From: Thalassospira sp. TSL5-1
GTDB taxonomy: Bacteria; Pseudomonadota; Alphaproteobacteria; Rhodospirillales; Thalassospiraceae
Length of the DNA stretch: 64,000 nt
Direction: 5' to 3'
Assembly (NCBI RefSeq): GCF_001907695.1
Contig: NZ_KV880637.1
Coordinates: 1,054,001-1,118,000, forward strand
Below the pieces are notes generated by a model. That model had not been told where the DNA came from and searched no databases. It saw only the letters and a list, made by a program, of their open reading frames with translations. Both the position numbers and the translations under genes were made by a program. Below, piece by piece: positions 62,767 to 64,000 of this stretch (its first letter is position 1; each line of letters begins with the position of its first letter).

Positions 62767-63675
62767 ATGGTGGATCCGGACTGGGGGCTTTATCGAAGTT
62801 TTCTTGCCGTGATGGCGCAAGGTTCTTTATCGGCAGCAGCCCGCGAATTGGGCCTGACGCAGCCGACGGTCGGGCGGCATATTGATGAATTGCAGCATCA
62901 TTTGAATGTTGTTTTGTTTACGCGCTCGTCTGGCGGATTGCAGCCAACCGATGCGGCGTTAAACCTGCGGCCCCATGCCGAAACCCTGAAGGCGGCGGCT
63001 GATATGCTGTTGCGGGCGGCAAGCGGGTTGGGAAATGACGTTCGCGGTACGGTGCGCATTACGGCAAGTGATGTGATCGGGGTGGAAGTTTTGCCCGGTA
63101 TTTTAACATCCCTGCGAAATGATCATCCCGATATTGAAATTGAATTGGCCCTTAGCAACCGGGTGGAAGATTTGTTGCGCCGGGATGCCGATATTGCCAT
63201 TCGCATGGTGCCACCCCGCCAGGACGCCCTGGTGGCAAAGCATATTGGCGCCATCGATTTGGGGATGTATGCCCATTGCGATTATTTGGCCCAAAAAGGT
63301 GTGCCTGAGGATTTTGAAGCACTGGCAGACCATGCCCTGATCGGTGTTGATCGCGATGCCCGTGATTTGCGTTTGTTGCATTCGCTGCCCTGGCCTTTGG
63401 CGAAACACCGGTTTTCATTTCGGTCCGACCAGCATTTATCGCATCTTGCCATGATCCGTGCGGGGTATGGCATTGGTATGTGCCAGGTGGGTGTGGCACT
63501 GCGTGAACCCGCGTTGCAAAGGGTATTGCCGGCATTTTCGCTTGAGCTTGATAGCTGGGTCACCATGCACGAGGATTTGCGCAATAATTTGCGCTGTCGA
63601 ACGGTGTTTGATGCCCTGGTGTTGGGGATGAAAACATACTGGCGATCACAAAAGCCAGAGCATCTCGCCGTTTGA
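62767..63675 (+). CDS. LysR-type transcriptional regulator
   Basis: A 302-residue LysR regulator (GSLSAAARELGLTQPTVGRHIDELQHHL helix-turn-helix, about 20-47; ligand domain about 95-290). The ATG at 62767 follows GAGGGG; a GTG at 62746 is in frame but less likely. Divergent from the epimerase-family gene, its likely target. Confidence 0.9.
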   Translation: MVDPDWGLYRSFLAVMAQGSLSAAARELGLTQPTVGRHIDELQHHLNVVLFTRSSGGLQPTDAALNLRPHAETLKAAADMLLRAASGLGNDVRGTVRITASDVIGVEVLPGILTSLRNDHPDIEIELALSNRVEDLLRRDADIAIRMVPPRQDALVAKHIGAIDLGMYAHCDYLAQKGVPEDFEALADHALIGVDRDARDLRLLHSLPWPLAKHRFSFRSDQHLSHLAMIRAGYGIGMCQVGVALREPALQRVLPAFSLELDSWVTMHEDLRNNLRCRTVFDALVLGMKTYWRSQKPEHLAV

Positions 63676-63708
63676 AAACCTGTTCACGGACTTAAAAGAA
63701 ACCTTGCC

Positions 63709-63735
63709 GGACAGCCGGAATATACCCGGCTGTCC
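63709..63735. terminator. Hairpin terminator between convergent genes
   Basis: Perfect 10-bp arms GGACAGCCGG (63709-63718) and CCGGCTGTCC (63726-63735) followed by TTT. Confidence 0.75.
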
Positions 63736-63752
63736 TTTGAAATTGTCTGGAT

Positions 63753-64000
63753 TTACGCGGAAAAGCGTGGCAGCAGGAATTGAACCAGGCGATCCACTTC
63801 CGCCTCGGCGGTGGCAATGGAATGTTGGGTGCGATCATCGCCAAATTCGTCATATTCGATGGCGGCGCTGTGATGGTCGGTGATGCCGATATATTCCAGC
63901 GGGGTGAAAACGCCGCCTTCTACATGGTTAAGATGGCCCACCCGTTCGCCGGGATTATAGCCATAATCGCCGCGCGAGGATAAGACGATGGCGGTTTTAT
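63753..64000 (-). CDS. FMN-dependent NADH-azoreductase-like protein, C-terminal part
   Basis: The last ~81 residues of a flavodoxin-like oxidoreductase; the N-terminus lies beyond the window. KTAIVLSSRGDYGYN and the TPLEYIGITDHHSAAIEYDEFG stretch resemble AzoR proteins, which reduce quinones and azo compounds with NADH. Stop codon at 63753-63755. Confidence 0.8.
   Translation of the reverse strand, partial: KTAIVLSSRGDYGYNPGERVGHLNHVEGGVFTPLEYIGITDHHSAAIEYDEFGDDRTQHSIATAEAEVDRLVQFLLPRFSA

Overview
The window reads as chromosome of an alphaproteobacterium, probably Rhodospirillales and possibly Thalassospira-like. That is inferred from the gene families: a C4-pathway 5-aminolevulinate synthase, TRAP transporters with DctBD control, a TlyA methyltransferase, an ELM1-family protein and many LysR-type regulators. 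No rRNA, tRNA, CRISPR array, transposase or integrase was recognised. Genes are dense, mostly in short operons, and many are separated by strong hairpin terminators.

Layout. 1-4.5 kb: the 5' end of a TRAP solute-receptor gene, a divergent GntR/FCD regulator with two palindromic operator candidates, TlyA, and a translationally coupled DCC/DUF4166 pair. 4.6-9.3 kb: a 1570-residue autotransporter. 9.3-14 kb: an accessory island. A broken LysR 3' end lies on its left and the intact LysR gene on its right, and the two share a ~199-bp direct repeat. Between them lies an AT-rich, overlapping three-gene operon: a DUF4123 (type VI secretion adaptor/chaperone) protein, an unrecognised protein, and an unrecognised membrane-anchored protein. 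14-34 kb: EamA exporter, DUF2269/TetR, aroC, fabI, YihY-type membrane protein, stress protein, MscS channel, CoA-transferase, hydrolase, J-domain protein, glycine-zipper lipoprotein, pdxH, an ArsR regulator with the SqrR/BigR cysteine spacing, a tandem stress protein, SDR, Asp/Asn beta-hydroxylase-like protein, GNAT and PadR-like regulator. 33.7-46.4 kb: hemA, aminotransferase, stress protein, lipoprotein, a peptide-type ABC receptor plus two permeases without ATPases, pyrE, a crotonase-fold protein lacking both usual catalytic glutamates, a DinB-family protein with a decayed duplicate of its own 5' end, and a Bcr/CflA-type exporter. 46.7-53.8 kb: dctPQM with dctBD, including a clear sigma-54 promoter and an upstream inverted repeat. 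54-64 kb: ELM1-family protein, aldo/keto reductase, LysR/nitronate monooxygenase pair, hemN, HIT protein, NDH-2, epimerase/LysR pair and the C-terminal end of an azoreductase-like gene.

The genes suggest an aerobic or facultative marine-type heterotroph that takes up C4-dicarboxylates by TRAP transport. Both haem genes (hemA, hemN) have FNR/FixK-like boxes upstream, pointing to oxygen control of haem synthesis. The most novel-looking part is the DUF4123 cassette. It has the shape of an orphan type VI effector module (adaptor, candidate effector, candidate immunity) inserted beside a LysR gene, but the roles of its two downstream genes are inference only.
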